Assembly: GCF_022024115.1 (NCBI RefSeq)
Contig: NZ_CP091792.1
Coordinates: forward strand, 558,001 to 622,000
Length of the DNA stretch: 64,000 nt
Direction of reading: 5' to 3'
Origin: Prevotella communis
GTDB lineage: Bacteria; Bacteroidota; Bacteroidia; Bacteroidales; Bacteroidaceae
The notes under the pieces were generated by a model that worked only from the letters and a program-made list of their open reading frames with translations, did not search any database and was not told the DNA's origin. Shown here in pieces: positions 44,234 through 53,019 of the stretch (the stretch's first letter is position 1; each line of letters begins with the position of its first letter). The translations under genes and the position numbers were made by a program.

Positions 44234-45139
44234 ATGAGATATAACAAGCAACCAACCGATATTACCACTCAACTTGCTATGCTAAAACAGCGTGGTCTCA
44301 TTGTTAATGATGAAGACACTGCATTGAAGCAACTAGCTTCTATCAGTTACTTTCGTCTAGCAAGTTATTGGAGATTGTTTGAGATTGATACTACGAATCA
44401 TCAATTTGTCAGTGGCACACGTCTCGAGGACGTTATTTCTCTTTACAATTTCGACAAAAAGCTCCGCACTATTATATTTACGGCAATTCAAGACATAGAA
44501 GTCGCTCTGCGTACACGTATCATTCATTTTTTCTCTTTGGATCATGGAGCATTCTGGTTTATGGATGCCTCAAAATTCACCAATCGAACTATATTCCAGA
44601 CCTGTATAGATAACATACAGAACGAACTTAACCGTTCAAAGGAGGAGTTCCTGCAAGAACATTTTGCAAAATACGACTCACCTTCAATGCCTCCTGTATG
44701 GAAAACCTTGGAAGTCGTTTCTTTTGGTAATCTCTCGAAGTTGTATGCAAACATGAAAGATACTAATGTAAAAAAGGAAGTGGCAAGAAGCATGGGACTA
44801 CCCAAATATGATTACATGGAGAGTTGGCTGCGGAGCCTAACAGTACTCCGTAATTGTTGTGCTCACCATGGACGTGTATGGAACAGACGTTTTCCAGCAA
44901 TGCCTCAGTTGCCATCAAGACTTCCACTTTCATGGGTTGATACCAGTCACATTAGACCAATGAAGTTATACGCCCAACTTTGTACGATTTTATACCTAGA
45001 ACAAAATATAGTACCCAATAGTAACATTAAACAACAATTATTGGAACTGTTTAAAGACTACCCAAATGTTAGCTTAAGGAGAATGGGATTTCCCCATGGA
45101 TGGGAAAGTGAGCCGCTGTGGACCCCCAAAATACATTAG
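44234..45139 (+). CDS. Abi_2-family (AbiD/AbiF-like) phage-defence protein
   Basis: The product has 301 residues. The N-terminal part carries the family signature QLAMLKQRGLIVNDED...SYFRLASYW, and the middle has DKKLRTIIFTAIQDIEVALR. Near residue 206 is RNCCAH, an R-x4-H motif as in HEPN ribonucleases, followed by HGRVWNRRF. Abi_2 proteins cause abortive infection, probably by RNA cleavage after phage infection. No signal peptide is present. The gene stands alone with its own promoter and structured leader, is followed by a repeat and a long hairpin, and looks AT-richer than its neighbours, all consistent with an acquired cassette. Confidence 0.9.
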   Translation: MRYNKQPTDITTQLAMLKQRGLIVNDEDTALKQLASISYFRLASYWRLFEIDTTNHQFVSGTRLEDVISLYNFDKKLRTIIFTAIQDIEVALRTRIIHFFSLDHGAFWFMDASKFTNRTIFQTCIDNIQNELNRSKEEFLQEHFAKYDSPSMPPVWKTLEVVSFGNLSKLYANMKDTNVKKEVARSMGLPKYDYMESWLRSLTVLRNCCAHHGRVWNRRFPAMPQLPSRLPLSWVDTSHIRPMKLYAQLCTILYLEQNIVPNSNIKQQLLELFKDYPNVSLRRMGFPHGWESEPLWTPKIH

Positions 45140-45152
45140 CAGAATTTTCTTC

Positions 45153-45174
45153 AAATTTTGAGCCGAAGGCGACC
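45153..45174 (-). repeat. 22-nt copy of the REP-like first half
   Basis: This matches 36441-36462 exactly on the opposite strand (from AAATTTTGAGCCG to GCGACC). It starts 13 bp after the Abi-like stop codon. Confidence 0.7.
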
Positions 45175-45188
45175 CTTATACATGCGAG

Positions 45189-45243
45189 AAGTGGTATGAG
45201 TTTGGCGTAAGAACTTGTTCTTAAAGCCAAAGACATACCACTT
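45189..45243. repeat. 55-nt near-perfect hairpin downstream of the Abi-like gene
   Basis: Three stacked stems are visible: AAGTGGTATG/CATACCACTT (45189-45198/45234-45243), TTTGGC/GCCAAA and TAAGAA/TTCTTA, with a CTTG loop. The next T-run is about 50 bp on. It may act as a terminator, an RNA 3' end or a mobile hairpin. Confidence 0.6.
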
Positions 45244-45303
45244 ATCACTAGAGCTCATTAAGAGCTACAAACATCAAAAAGTGTTTTTTCTGTTTTTTTT
45301 CTC

Positions 45304-47421
45304 TCACTTAATCACGACCTTTTTGCCATTCACAACGTAGATACCCTTCTTGCTAGGAACGGTGACCTTGCGGCCATTCATGTCGTAGATGGTCTTACCG
45401 GCAATAGCCTTGATGGTGCTGATGCCAGTAGCAATCTGACCAAGTTCCTCGTAGGTCTTCTCGGCAACGGTCAGCACCTCAAGGTTAGTCACCAGTGCCT
45501 TCTGATCCTCGGTCAGTGCCGTGTAGGCATTGCGGGCAGCATCAATCAGGTTCTTGCAGGCCTCGGTGTAGGCCACCTCGCCGATGGCGTTGATCTTCGC
45601 GATGACATCATCAGCAGCAGCCTTGTCGGCAGCGGACTTCTCAGCGGCAGCCTTCAGGTTGGCATAGGTCCTCTCGGCAACGGTCAGCACCTCGATATTC
45701 GTCACCAGTGCCTTCTGGTCGGCAGTCAGCGCATCATAGGCATTGCGGGCGGCCTCAATCAGCGCCTTGCAGTCCTCGGTGTAAACCACCTCGCCGATAG
45801 CGATAATCTTGTCGATGACTTCACCGGCAGCCAGCTGGTCGGCAGCGGCCTTCTCAGCAGCAGCCTTCAGGTTGGCATAGGTTGTCTCAGCAGTGGTCAG
45901 CACCTCATAGTTGTTAACCAGAGCCTTCTGATCCTCGGTCAGTTCACTATATGCGTTACGGGCAGCGTCTATCAGAGCTTTGCTCTCAGTGGTGTAAGCC
46001 ACCTCACCGATAGCCGATATCTTACCAATGACAGCGTCGGCAGCCTCCTTGTCGGCAGCAGCCTTCTCTGCAGCGGCCTTCAGGTTGGCATAAGTCGTCT
46101 CGGCAGTAGTCAGTGTCTCCAGGTTGGTCACCAGTGCCTTCTGGGCATCCGTCAGGGCATTATAGGCATTGCGGGCAGCGTCAATCAGCGTCTTGCTGGC
46201 TTCCGTGTAAGCCACCTCGCCGATAGCCGTAATCTTACCCATGGCATCGTCGGCAGCAGCCTGGTCAACGGCAGCCTGGTCCACCAGGACGGTGAGCTTG
46301 CCGGGAACGAAGGTGATGTCGTAGTTCTTGGCGGTAAGACCCGATGGGGTGATGTCGTAGGTGCTGCCCACGGCACTCTCCTTGGTATAGCCGCAGGCAA
46401 CGGCCAGCGTGCCTTCCAGCACGGCCACTGTCTCATCGGCCACGAAGCCCTCGTAGGATACCTCGTACTCGGGCACCTCGCTGCCATGGATGATGTTCAC
46501 GTCGGCAGCCTTGACGGTGAGCGGCGCCTTCTTGATATTGAACTTCTGCGTAGCCGCACCGGTGAAGTTACTGTTCTTCACGGCGCTGGCCGTTACCACA
46601 GGAGCCTTGGCATCCGCAGTGCTGGCCACGTCCTTGTTGTTGATATACGAGAAGACATAGTCCTTGCCCTCCACCAGTGTGATGCCGTCGTAGGTCAGTG
46701 TGGGAGCAGGCTCCTGCGCCTTGCCGTTGTAGGTCAGGTCGGCCACCTTGCTCATGAAGCCGTCCTCCAGCGTCTTCTTGCGGATGGTGAACGTCTTGGA
46801 GTTCTCACCCACATAGAAATCATGTCCCTCCACGGCCTTGATGGTCACGGTAGGAGCGTTCTCCGCAGCATCCTTGTCGCAGGCCATCACATTGTCAGAG
46901 TAGGTCACGGTATAGTCCGTGCCCAGTACCAGCACCTTGCTGCCGTCCTTCACGGTGAAGGAAGGTGTATGTGCCTGTGCGTTGTAGGTCACGGGCAGGA
47001 TGTTGGAGATGGTGATGTCCGGATGGTCCAGATGCTTCTTGTACACCACGCTGAACTCTGCCTTGGCGCGCTGCATCACGAAGGTGTAGGTATGTGCGCC
47101 GGTCTGTGCGTCCTCAGAAACAAATGTCACGTCCACATCCTGCAGCAGGCCGATGCCGGCTGTACGGCGGGGAGCCTTTGCCATGGCGGCAATCCACTGA
47201 CCAGTAACATTACCGATTGACCAGCCGTCATCAGGCGTCACCACGATGGTCACGGTCTCGCCTTCCTTGGCCTTTGTCACCTCATCCTGGCCCACATAGA
47301 ACTTCATGGTACTGTGGTCGTTGGTGCCCACGGTGAGGTCGTAGGTCGGAATGATATCCGCCCACGCGCCCGTCACTGCTGCCATGAGCAGCACGAGCAA
47401 TGAAAATAATTTTCTTTTCAT
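45304..47421 (-). CDS. T9SS-exported surface protein with MBG-like domain and four 71-residue helical repeats
   Basis: The start is the ATG ending at 47421, giving signal peptide MKRKLFSLLVLLMAAVTGAWA; the longer frame runs through an AT-rich hairpin region. The product has 705 residues. Residues about 130-300 hold two Ig-like repeats (ITISNILPVTYNAQAH, VADLTYNGKAQEPAP). An MBG_2-like domain spans about 305-380 (IIHGSEVPEYEVSYEGF). Four nearly identical helical repeats of 71 residues span about 385-680, each with AIGEVAYT, LIDAARNAY, DQKALVTN and TYANLKAAAEK. The end (IYDMNGRKVTVPSKKGIYVV...) is a T9SS-type tail. It is probably an adhesin with a repeat stalk of variable length. It is the last gene of the minus-strand surface block. 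Confidence 0.85.
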   Translation of the reverse strand: MKRKLFSLLVLLMAAVTGAWADIIPTYDLTVGTNDHSTMKFYVGQDEVTKAKEGETVTIVVTPDDGWSIGNVTGQWIAAMAKAPRRTAGIGLLQDVDVTFVSEDAQTGAHTYTFVMQRAKAEFSVVYKKHLDHPDITISNILPVTYNAQAHTPSFTVKDGSKVLVLGTDYTVTYSDNVMACDKDAAENAPTVTIKAVEGHDFYVGENSKTFTIRKKTLEDGFMSKVADLTYNGKAQEPAPTLTYDGITLVEGKDYVFSYINNKDVASTADAKAPVVTASAVKNSNFTGAATQKFNIKKAPLTVKAADVNIIHGSEVPEYEVSYEGFVADETVAVLEGTLAVACGYTKESAVGSTYDITPSGLTAKNYDITFVPGKLTVLVDQAAVDQAAADDAMGKITAIGEVAYTEASKTLIDAARNAYNALTDAQKALVTNLETLTTAETTYANLKAAAEKAAADKEAADAVIGKISAIGEVAYTTESKALIDAARNAYSELTEDQKALVNNYEVLTTAETTYANLKAAAEKAAADQLAAGEVIDKIIAIGEVVYTEDCKALIEAARNAYDALTADQKALVTNIEVLTVAERTYANLKAAAEKSAADKAAADDVIAKINAIGEVAYTEACKNLIDAARNAYTALTEDQKALVTNLEVLTVAEKTYEELGQIATGISTIKAIAGKTIYDMNGRKVTVPSKKGIYVVNGKKVVIK

Positions 47422-47453
47422 ATATCTTATAGTTTTATGTTCTTTTTTCTTCT

Positions 47454-47600
47454 GAAACGAAGGCTTTGTTTTTATTTGGAAACTAATTCCCGTAATTAAC
47501 ATAATTGTTCCATAATTAATATTATAATTTTTTATTATGGCCATTATGAATAAATTACGCTTATTACGGCAATTAGTTTCTTAAACATATCCTTCGTTTC
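47454..47600. repeat. 147-bp imperfect inverted repeat (MITE-like or terminator)
   Basis: Outer arms GAAACGAAGG (47454-47463) and CCTTCGTTTC (47591-47600) enclose GAAACTAATTCCCGTAAT (47479-47496) and ATTACGGCAATTAGTTTC (47563-47580), with one mismatch. Further in are CATAAT/ATTATG and CCATAAT/ATTATGG. The whole spacer between two surface-protein genes can fold into one long AT-rich hairpin. No ORF is present. Confidence 0.7.
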
Positions 47601-47610
47601 TTATTCACTC

Positions 47611-49419
47611 TCACTTCACCACGACTTTTTTGCCGTTCATGATGTAGATGCCCTTCTTGCTAGGAGCATTAACCTTGCGGCCATCGATGGTGTACCACTC
47701 GCCATTCGTGATATTCGTGATATTCGTGTTCGCAATCTTCGTTGCATCCTCGAAGACAATCGTGATTCGTGCGCTGGGCACGCCAGTGTTGATGCTCAGC
47801 CAAGCCTTGTTGGCGGCGACGGGGAGGTCGTTCTTCACGAAGACGAAGGCCTTGCCGTTGAGGGCATAGTTGGTCTGGTCGTCGGTCGAGGCGGCGATGG
47901 TCGTGGCCTCTAAGGTGCCGACGAACTCAGGTGCTACGGTGAGCTGCAGGTTAGGCTTGGCGTTGGCGGGGATCAGCAGGAAGGTCTTGGCCTCGTCGCT
48001 GTTGTTGAAGATGAGCAGCGGGGTGCGGGCGGGCGCGGTCTCGATGGCGGCGCTGAGTGTGGCCTGGTCGCCGTTGACGCTCTGGATGGTGTAGATCACG
48101 GCGTCGGCCGATGTCTCGGTGTCGGCGTAGAGGGGCTCGTCCTTATAGTAGGTGATGAACTCCTTGGCGGCCACTTCTACCTCATAGCCCTGGAAGAGCT
48201 GGAAGGTGTTGGAGAGGTCGGTCTCGCCGGCGTAGTCGCTACCGTCGGCTGCCACTGCCCTCACGGCGTAGATGCCGGGCTCGAAGGTGAAGGTGGCGAA
48301 GGTCATGGGGTTGCCGGTGGGATGTCCCTCAGCGTCGATGGCGTAGATCTGCACGATGTAGTCCTGGGTCTGTGTGAGGGCTTTCTGCTCGATGCCGTCG
48401 TTCACGGTGAAGAGTGCGGGCACGGCAGCCATCTCCATGTCGGCGGGGATGAACTTGTTGTTGCCGTCTTTCTTCACGCGGTAGCGCACGCCGTCGGTGC
48501 CGTCGCCTACCTGTGCGGTCACGTCCACCGATATGTCGCGCTTGATGGTGTAGGTAGCGGTCACGTCGTACTGCGGCATCTGGAACGTGGCCTCGGTCTT
48601 GTCGTCGTTGACGGTCACCTTGATGGGGGTAGGCAGCGGCTGCAGGTCGCCCACGAAGGTGACGTTGACGCTGCTGAAGTTGTTCTGATAGGCGCTCAGG
48701 TGCTCGGCAAGCACGTGGCACTGGGTGGCCTTGTTTTCCTTGAAGCTCATTTTGGTATTGCCCCAAGTCAGGTTGTCCGGGTTGGCGTAGAGATTGACGT
48801 CCGATATGGCTGAGCTTTTCATGAAGGCATAATCGCCGATGCTCGTCACCGTCGAGGGGATGGTGATTGATGTCAGGCTGCTACAGCTTTTGAAGGCAGA
48901 AGTGCCGATGCTCGTCACCGTCGAGGGGATGGTGATTGATGTCAGGCTGCTGCAGTCGCTGAAGGTCATACCGTTGATGGCCGTCAAACCTTCGGGCAGG
49001 GTGACGGAGGTCATGGCTGAGCAGCCTTCGAAGGCACCTTCGCCGATGCTCGTCACCGTCGAGGGGATGGTGATTGATTGCAGGCTGCTGCAGTTGCAGA
49101 AGGCATAAGGGCCGATGGCCGTAAAGTCTTCGGGCAGGGTTACGGAGGTCAGGTTGGAGAAACTCTCGAAGGTATTTTTGCCCACGGATGTTACGCTGCT
49201 CTCCACCACCACGCTGGTGATGTCGTTTCTGTTGCCGTCCCATGGCCGTTTGTCACTCTGAGTGTAGTCCGCCATTGCGCCGTTGCCGCTGACGGTCAGC
49301 GTGCCATTGCTAAGTGTTACGGTGCAGCCGCCGCTGGTCCACTGCGTCTGCGCCCACGCTCCGCCGACTGCCGTGAGTAGCAGTGCGAGCGTCATTATAT
49401 ATCTTGATATTGTTTTCAT
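47611..49419 (-). CDS. BspA-type leucine-rich-repeat surface protein with T9SS tail
   Basis: The product has 602 residues with signal peptide MKTISRYIMTLALLLTAVGGA. Residues about 60-215 contain LRR_5/BspA repeats of 23 residues (LTSITIPSTVTSIGTSAFKS). Further modules follow, including a MPQYDVTATYTI segment of the InlB-B-repeat-like kind near 275. The C-terminus (WYTIDGRKVNAPSKKGIYIM...) is a T9SS-type sorting tail. BspA proteins bind host matrix or other bacteria. The leader and signal peptide are nearly identical to those of the next two genes upstream, although the mature parts are unrelated. Confidence 0.88.
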   Translation of the reverse strand: MKTISRYIMTLALLLTAVGGAWAQTQWTSGGCTVTLSNGTLTVSGNGAMADYTQSDKRPWDGNRNDITSVVVESSVTSVGKNTFESFSNLTSVTLPEDFTAIGPYAFCNCSSLQSITIPSTVTSIGEGAFEGCSAMTSVTLPEGLTAINGMTFSDCSSLTSITIPSTVTSIGTSAFKSCSSLTSITIPSTVTSIGDYAFMKSSAISDVNLYANPDNLTWGNTKMSFKENKATQCHVLAEHLSAYQNNFSSVNVTFVGDLQPLPTPIKVTVNDDKTEATFQMPQYDVTATYTIKRDISVDVTAQVGDGTDGVRYRVKKDGNNKFIPADMEMAAVPALFTVNDGIEQKALTQTQDYIVQIYAIDAEGHPTGNPMTFATFTFEPGIYAVRAVAADGSDYAGETDLSNTFQLFQGYEVEVAAKEFITYYKDEPLYADTETSADAVIYTIQSVNGDQATLSAAIETAPARTPLLIFNNSDEAKTFLLIPANAKPNLQLTVAPEFVGTLEATTIAASTDDQTNYALNGKAFVFVKNDLPVAANKAWLSINTGVPSARITIVFEDATKIANTNITNITNGEWYTIDGRKVNAPSKKGIYIMNGKKVVVK

Positions 49420-49478
49420 ATATTGTATTTCTTTATGTTGTTTATACCTTTTATATTATATACGCGCGAGAGGGGTTA
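49346..49478 (-). repeat. Shared leader/signal-peptide cassette, copy A
   Basis: The 133 bp covering the end of the upstream gene, the 56-bp spacer and the first ~25 codons of the BspA-type gene are identical to 51235-51367 and nearly identical to 52893-53016. The spacer carries GCGCGTATATAATATAAAAG on the coding strand and no TAnnTTTG promoter. Confidence 0.9.
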
Positions 49479-51308
49479 GAACGCGAGGCAGGCGCGGACA
49501 TATTGGGTGGCGCCCTTACCGCCGTTGGTCCATTTGCCGCCGTCGAAGGTGTAGTACCACGCGCCGTAGGAAATCGGCGTAGACGACCAGTAGAAGTCCG
49601 ACTGCATATTCGTTCCGCCGACGCTGCTGAAGCCGTCGCGCAGGGCGGTGTGGCTGCCGGCAGCGGTAATCATGTTGCTCCACTCATCCTTGGTGGCCAG
49701 CTTCCACGTGCCGCCGGTGATGGCCGGCGTGTGGGCGGCGCAGGTAGTCTGTGCCGTGCTCCAGTTCATCTCGCCCGCCTCGTCGGCCAGCGCCAGTGCC
49801 AGGCCGTGGCCATTGCCATCGACGTAGCAGACCTTGGCCACGGCGGTCACGCCCTTGGGCAGGTTGTCCTTGTCGTCGGCGGCGTATGTCTTACCGTCGC
49901 TGCCTACTATTTCGCCAAACTTAGCTGATGTGAGTGCATGGCCTTCAGCCGGGCCCTTCTTCTTCGCCTCTACCTTGTCGATGACGTAGCCGCGCTTGGC
50001 TTTGATCTTCACCTCGGTTTCGGGGTCGATGCCGGTCTTGCTTGCTTTGCCGTTGGCGTCGATGGTGACGGACCCGCTGCCTACGGTGACACTCTCAACC
50101 TTGCCCTTCGAGAAGTCGTTGGCGGGCTTCACGGTGAGGTCGTACTTCTCCACGACGGTGAACTGGCTGCTGTAAACCGTGCCGTCGTAGGGGCTGTTCT
50201 CGTCGGTGGACTCGGCCTTAATCCAGTAGTAGCCGGGCTTCATGTCGGCAAGGAAGGCTTCGAAGGTGATGGGGTTTTCCTGGTCGAAGTCGATGGCGCC
50301 CTGTCCGTTCACTGCGCCCACGAGCACCTTGACGGTGATGCCGTCGGCAGCGATGATGTTCTGAGCTTCAGCAGCGGCCAGGGGGTCGATGAGCTGGATG
50401 GTGAGTGCCTCGGCGGGCTGATACTTGCCGTTGTCGCCCTTCTTCACGACGATGTTGCCAGAGCTGGGCAGTCCGCTGAAGATGACGGGATTCGTCTCGT
50501 CCTGCATGTCGCGCACCAGCATGTAGTTCACCGTTGCGTCGAAGGGGGGCATGGTGAACTTTGCCTCAGTGAAGAGGTCCTGGGCACTTGCCGCGTCGGT
50601 GGTTACCTCGATGGTGGGCACTTCCGGCTGGGCGTCGTCCACAACCTCGCTAACGAGGACATTGTCGATAGCAAAGTTAGCGGCGTAACGGGATGTTACG
50701 AAGGTCATCTTGCCAAGACCGCCTGCCACAGAAAGCGTTGGGATTTCCGTTTTGTCGAATCCGTCGATAATGTTGTTCTGTTCATCCTTCAGAGTAAGAT
50801 AAGTCTTAGCATTCTCGCCTGCGATATATGTTACCTGAACGAAAATCCAACTGAGTTCATCTAGGGACTTTCCGCCACCGGCTGATACCGTAGCAGTCTG
50901 AGTGCCACCATTGATTTTCCATGCTGTAGCACCTGCCGAACCTTCAGCAAAAGAGAGGATTGGAGCAGAGTTTGCAGCATCGTAGATGTTGAAAGCTGTA
51001 GCAGACTGGTTAGTAGAAGCTCCAAGCTTTACATTGAAAGTCATCGTGAAGTCCTTACCGGCATCTACTTTTCCTTGTGTCGCAGTACTAGTAAGGGTAG
51101 TACCATTGTTGTTACGTTGATTCTGGTTAACTGTGAGATAACCGTTCTCAACGATAGGTGTGAACCGTCCACCAGTAGCCGTGCTCCAATCAACAGTTTC
51201 CGTTGCGTAGTCCTGTTGGAAGTAGATTGTAGGTGTCTGCGCCCACGCTCCGCCGACTGCCGTGAGTAGCAGTGCGAGCGTCATTATATATCTTGATATT
51301 GTTTTCAT
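49476..51308 (-). CDS. Secreted lectin-like protein with DUF1566/Fib_succ-type C-terminal domain
   Basis: The product has 610 residues with the shared signal peptide (ends GAWAQ). Residues about 25-215 are beta-rich with a LamG- or concanavalin-like pattern (FTMTFNVKLGAS, WIFVQVTYIAGE, NFAIDNVLVSE). An InlB-B-repeat-like segment (FTMPPFDATVNYM) lies near 250. The last ~145 residues (from GSDGKTYAADDKDNLP to FYWSSTP...YVRACLAF) resemble the DUF1566/Fibrobacter major paralogous domain, here in place of a T9SS tail. It is probably surface-bound or secreted; how it is anchored is unclear. Spacers of 56 bp to both neighbours suggest an operon. Confidence 0.8.
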   Translation of the reverse strand: MKTISRYIMTLALLLTAVGGAWAQTPTIYFQQDYATETVDWSTATGGRFTPIVENGYLTVNQNQRNNNGTTLTSTATQGKVDAGKDFTMTFNVKLGASTNQSATAFNIYDAANSAPILSFAEGSAGATAWKINGGTQTATVSAGGGKSLDELSWIFVQVTYIAGENAKTYLTLKDEQNNIIDGFDKTEIPTLSVAGGLGKMTFVTSRYAANFAIDNVLVSEVVDDAQPEVPTIEVTTDAASAQDLFTEAKFTMPPFDATVNYMLVRDMQDETNPVIFSGLPSSGNIVVKKGDNGKYQPAEALTIQLIDPLAAAEAQNIIAADGITVKVLVGAVNGQGAIDFDQENPITFEAFLADMKPGYYWIKAESTDENSPYDGTVYSSQFTVVEKYDLTVKPANDFSKGKVESVTVGSGSVTIDANGKASKTGIDPETEVKIKAKRGYVIDKVEAKKKGPAEGHALTSAKFGEIVGSDGKTYAADDKDNLPKGVTAVAKVCYVDGNGHGLALALADEAGEMNWSTAQTTCAAHTPAITGGTWKLATKDEWSNMITAAGSHTALRDGFSSVGGTNMQSDFYWSSTPISYGAWYYTFDGGKWTNGGKGATQYVRACLAF

Positions 51309-51367
51309 ATATTGTATTTCTTTATGTTGTTTATACCTTTTATATTATATACGCGCGAGAGGGGTTA
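51235..51367 (-). repeat. Shared leader/signal-peptide cassette, copy B
   Basis: Identical over 133 bp to 49346-49478. It includes the spacer and the first ~24 codons of the lectin-like gene. Confidence 0.9.
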
Positions 51368-52960
51368 AAAAGCGAAGACGGCGCGGACATGGTAGCCATT
51401 GGTCTTTAATTCAGTATTGCCGCCAGGACTGAAGGTAATACTTCCATTTTCAATTTTTATGCAACACGCATAATAGCTATTATTCTTGGGCGTAGATGTC
51501 CAGTAGCAGCCATTCTGCAAACCAGTGCCTCCCGCAGCGGTCATATACGTGCTCAGGCCTGCTAAGTTACCTATGCCAGCGCCCGTGAATATATTGTACT
51601 GCCATTCACCTAAGGTTGGCACTTTCCATGAATAGCCCTCGACGGCAGGCGTGTGGGCTTTTGCTCCGTTGTTGCCAGTGGCAGTATCCCAGTTCATGTT
51701 GGTGGCTTCGTCGGTCAGTGCCATGACCAGGCCGTTCTTGCCGTTCTTATAGGCTACAATGCCGACTGCGGTCACGCCACTTGGCAGGTTGTCCTTCATG
51801 TTGACGGGGTATGCCTTGCCGTTAGTGCATACAATCATGCCGACGGTTGACTCGTCTAAGCGCTTTGAGCCGTCGCTCTTCTTCACCTCCACCTTGCGGA
51901 ACTTATAGCCATCCTTGGCTTTGAGCTTCACCTCGGTGCCCATCTTCACGCCCTCGAGCTTGCCCTCGGTGACGGTGGCGGCTGTGCCACCTACAGTAAC
52001 GGTGGCCTTGCCGGCCTCGATGGTGTTGGCGTTAGCAGCGTTGAACTGGATGTCGAACTTGTTGGTGAGCACGGTGACGGTGAGGCAGGCGGGCTCAGAG
52101 TCGTTGAAGGTGTTGTCCTCGGTGGCTTGCTGGCCGTCGGGGGTGTCGGCGCCCTGGATGTAGTACCATACGTAGAGGGTTGCTCCGTCGTCAGCGACGT
52201 TCTTGGCTGTGGGCACTGTGGCGCTGAAGGCGGTGAGTGCGGGGGCCTGGGTGGCTGAGGTGCCGATGGCGTACATCAGCGTGCCCTGCGTGACCTCGGT
52301 GCTCGCTGCGGCGAAGGCCACGATGCCGGTGCCCTCGGCGATGAGCGATGCGTCGGTGCCGGCGATGACGCCTTCAGCGGCTTCGGGCAGCAGCGTCTTC
52401 ACTTCGGGATCGGTGCCCGTGGTGGCGAATGCGGCTGCCTTGGCGTAGATGGGAGTCAGCACCACGTCGCTGCCGGGCATCTTGAAGGTGCCGGTCTTCT
52501 TGGCAGCGTCCCAATCGACCTTGGGGTCGGAGGCGGAAGAGGCGGCGGTGTAGACCTCAATCTTCTTTATGCCTGGACCGCCTATATACACTGATTGGGT
52601 AGCATCGGTGAAGACAAACCCTGCATAGAGATAGACCGAGGGGCTCTCTCCCTCAACGGTGTAGCCAGTCTTTGCGTCGTCGCTATTGGTGTAGAACTTG
52701 CAACTGGTGATGGTGTAGCCATTGGTGCCAGCCACGGTCAGCAGCGATTCATCAGCATACCATCCATTGTCGTCGCCGTCGTTGGAAACCCAGTTACTAA
52801 AGGTGACGGTGACCTTGTCGTCGAAGGTCTTGCTCCCGCTCAGGAAGGACGTGTTATCTTTGCTCTCAATCGTTAAGAGCAGCGTCTCGTCGGCCCACGC
52901 TCCGCCGACTGCCGTGAGTAGCAGCGCGAGCGTCATTATATATCTTGATATTGTTTTCAT
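51365..52960 (-). CDS. Secreted protein with DUF1566/Fib_succ-type C-terminal domain
   Basis: The product has 531 residues with the shared signal peptide (ends GAWAD). Residues about 25-140 form a beta-rich module (TIESKDNTSFLSGSKTF, VYIGGPGIKKIEVYT). A KTGTFKMPGSDVVLTPIYAK segment follows near 155, then a repeat also found in the gene at 53020 (a 'LMYAIGTS...' and 'YVWYYIQG' pattern). The C-terminal ~150 residues (NGKAYPVNMKDNLPSG, WKVPTLGEWQ, CYWTSTPK, YHVRAVFAF) match the terminal domain of its neighbours. Function is unknown; modules appear to be shared and reshuffled among these genes. Confidence 0.78.
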   Translation of the reverse strand: MKTISRYIMTLALLLTAVGGAWADETLLLTIESKDNTSFLSGSKTFDDKVTVTFSNWVSNDGDDNGWYADESLLTVAGTNGYTITSCKFYTNSDDAKTGYTVEGESPSVYLYAGFVFTDATQSVYIGGPGIKKIEVYTAASSASDPKVDWDAAKKTGTFKMPGSDVVLTPIYAKAAAFATTGTDPEVKTLLPEAAEGVIAGTDASLIAEGTGIVAFAAASTEVTQGTLMYAIGTSATQAPALTAFSATVPTAKNVADDGATLYVWYYIQGADTPDGQQATEDNTFNDSEPACLTVTVLTNKFDIQFNAANANTIEAGKATVTVGGTAATVTEGKLEGVKMGTEVKLKAKDGYKFRKVEVKKSDGSKRLDESTVGMIVCTNGKAYPVNMKDNLPSGVTAVGIVAYKNGKNGLVMALTDEATNMNWDTATGNNGAKAHTPAVEGYSWKVPTLGEWQYNIFTGAGIGNLAGLSTYMTAAGGTGLQNGCYWTSTPKNNSYYACCIKIENGSITFSPGGNTELKTNGYHVRAVFAF

Positions 52961-53016
52961 ATATTGTATTTCTTTATGTTGTTTATACCTTTTATATTAT
53001 ATACGCGCGAGAGGGG
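52893..53016 (-). repeat. Shared leader/signal-peptide cassette, copy C
   Basis: Nearly identical to copies A and B, with one base change in the signal-peptide part (AGCAGCGCGAG for AGCAGTGCGAG, plus strand). Confidence 0.9.
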
Positions 53017-53019
53017 GGC

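Noticed and set aside
45470..46270. CRISPR-like array because of regular ~213-bp spacing
   Set aside because: The units are in-frame coding repeats of 71 residues without unique spacers.
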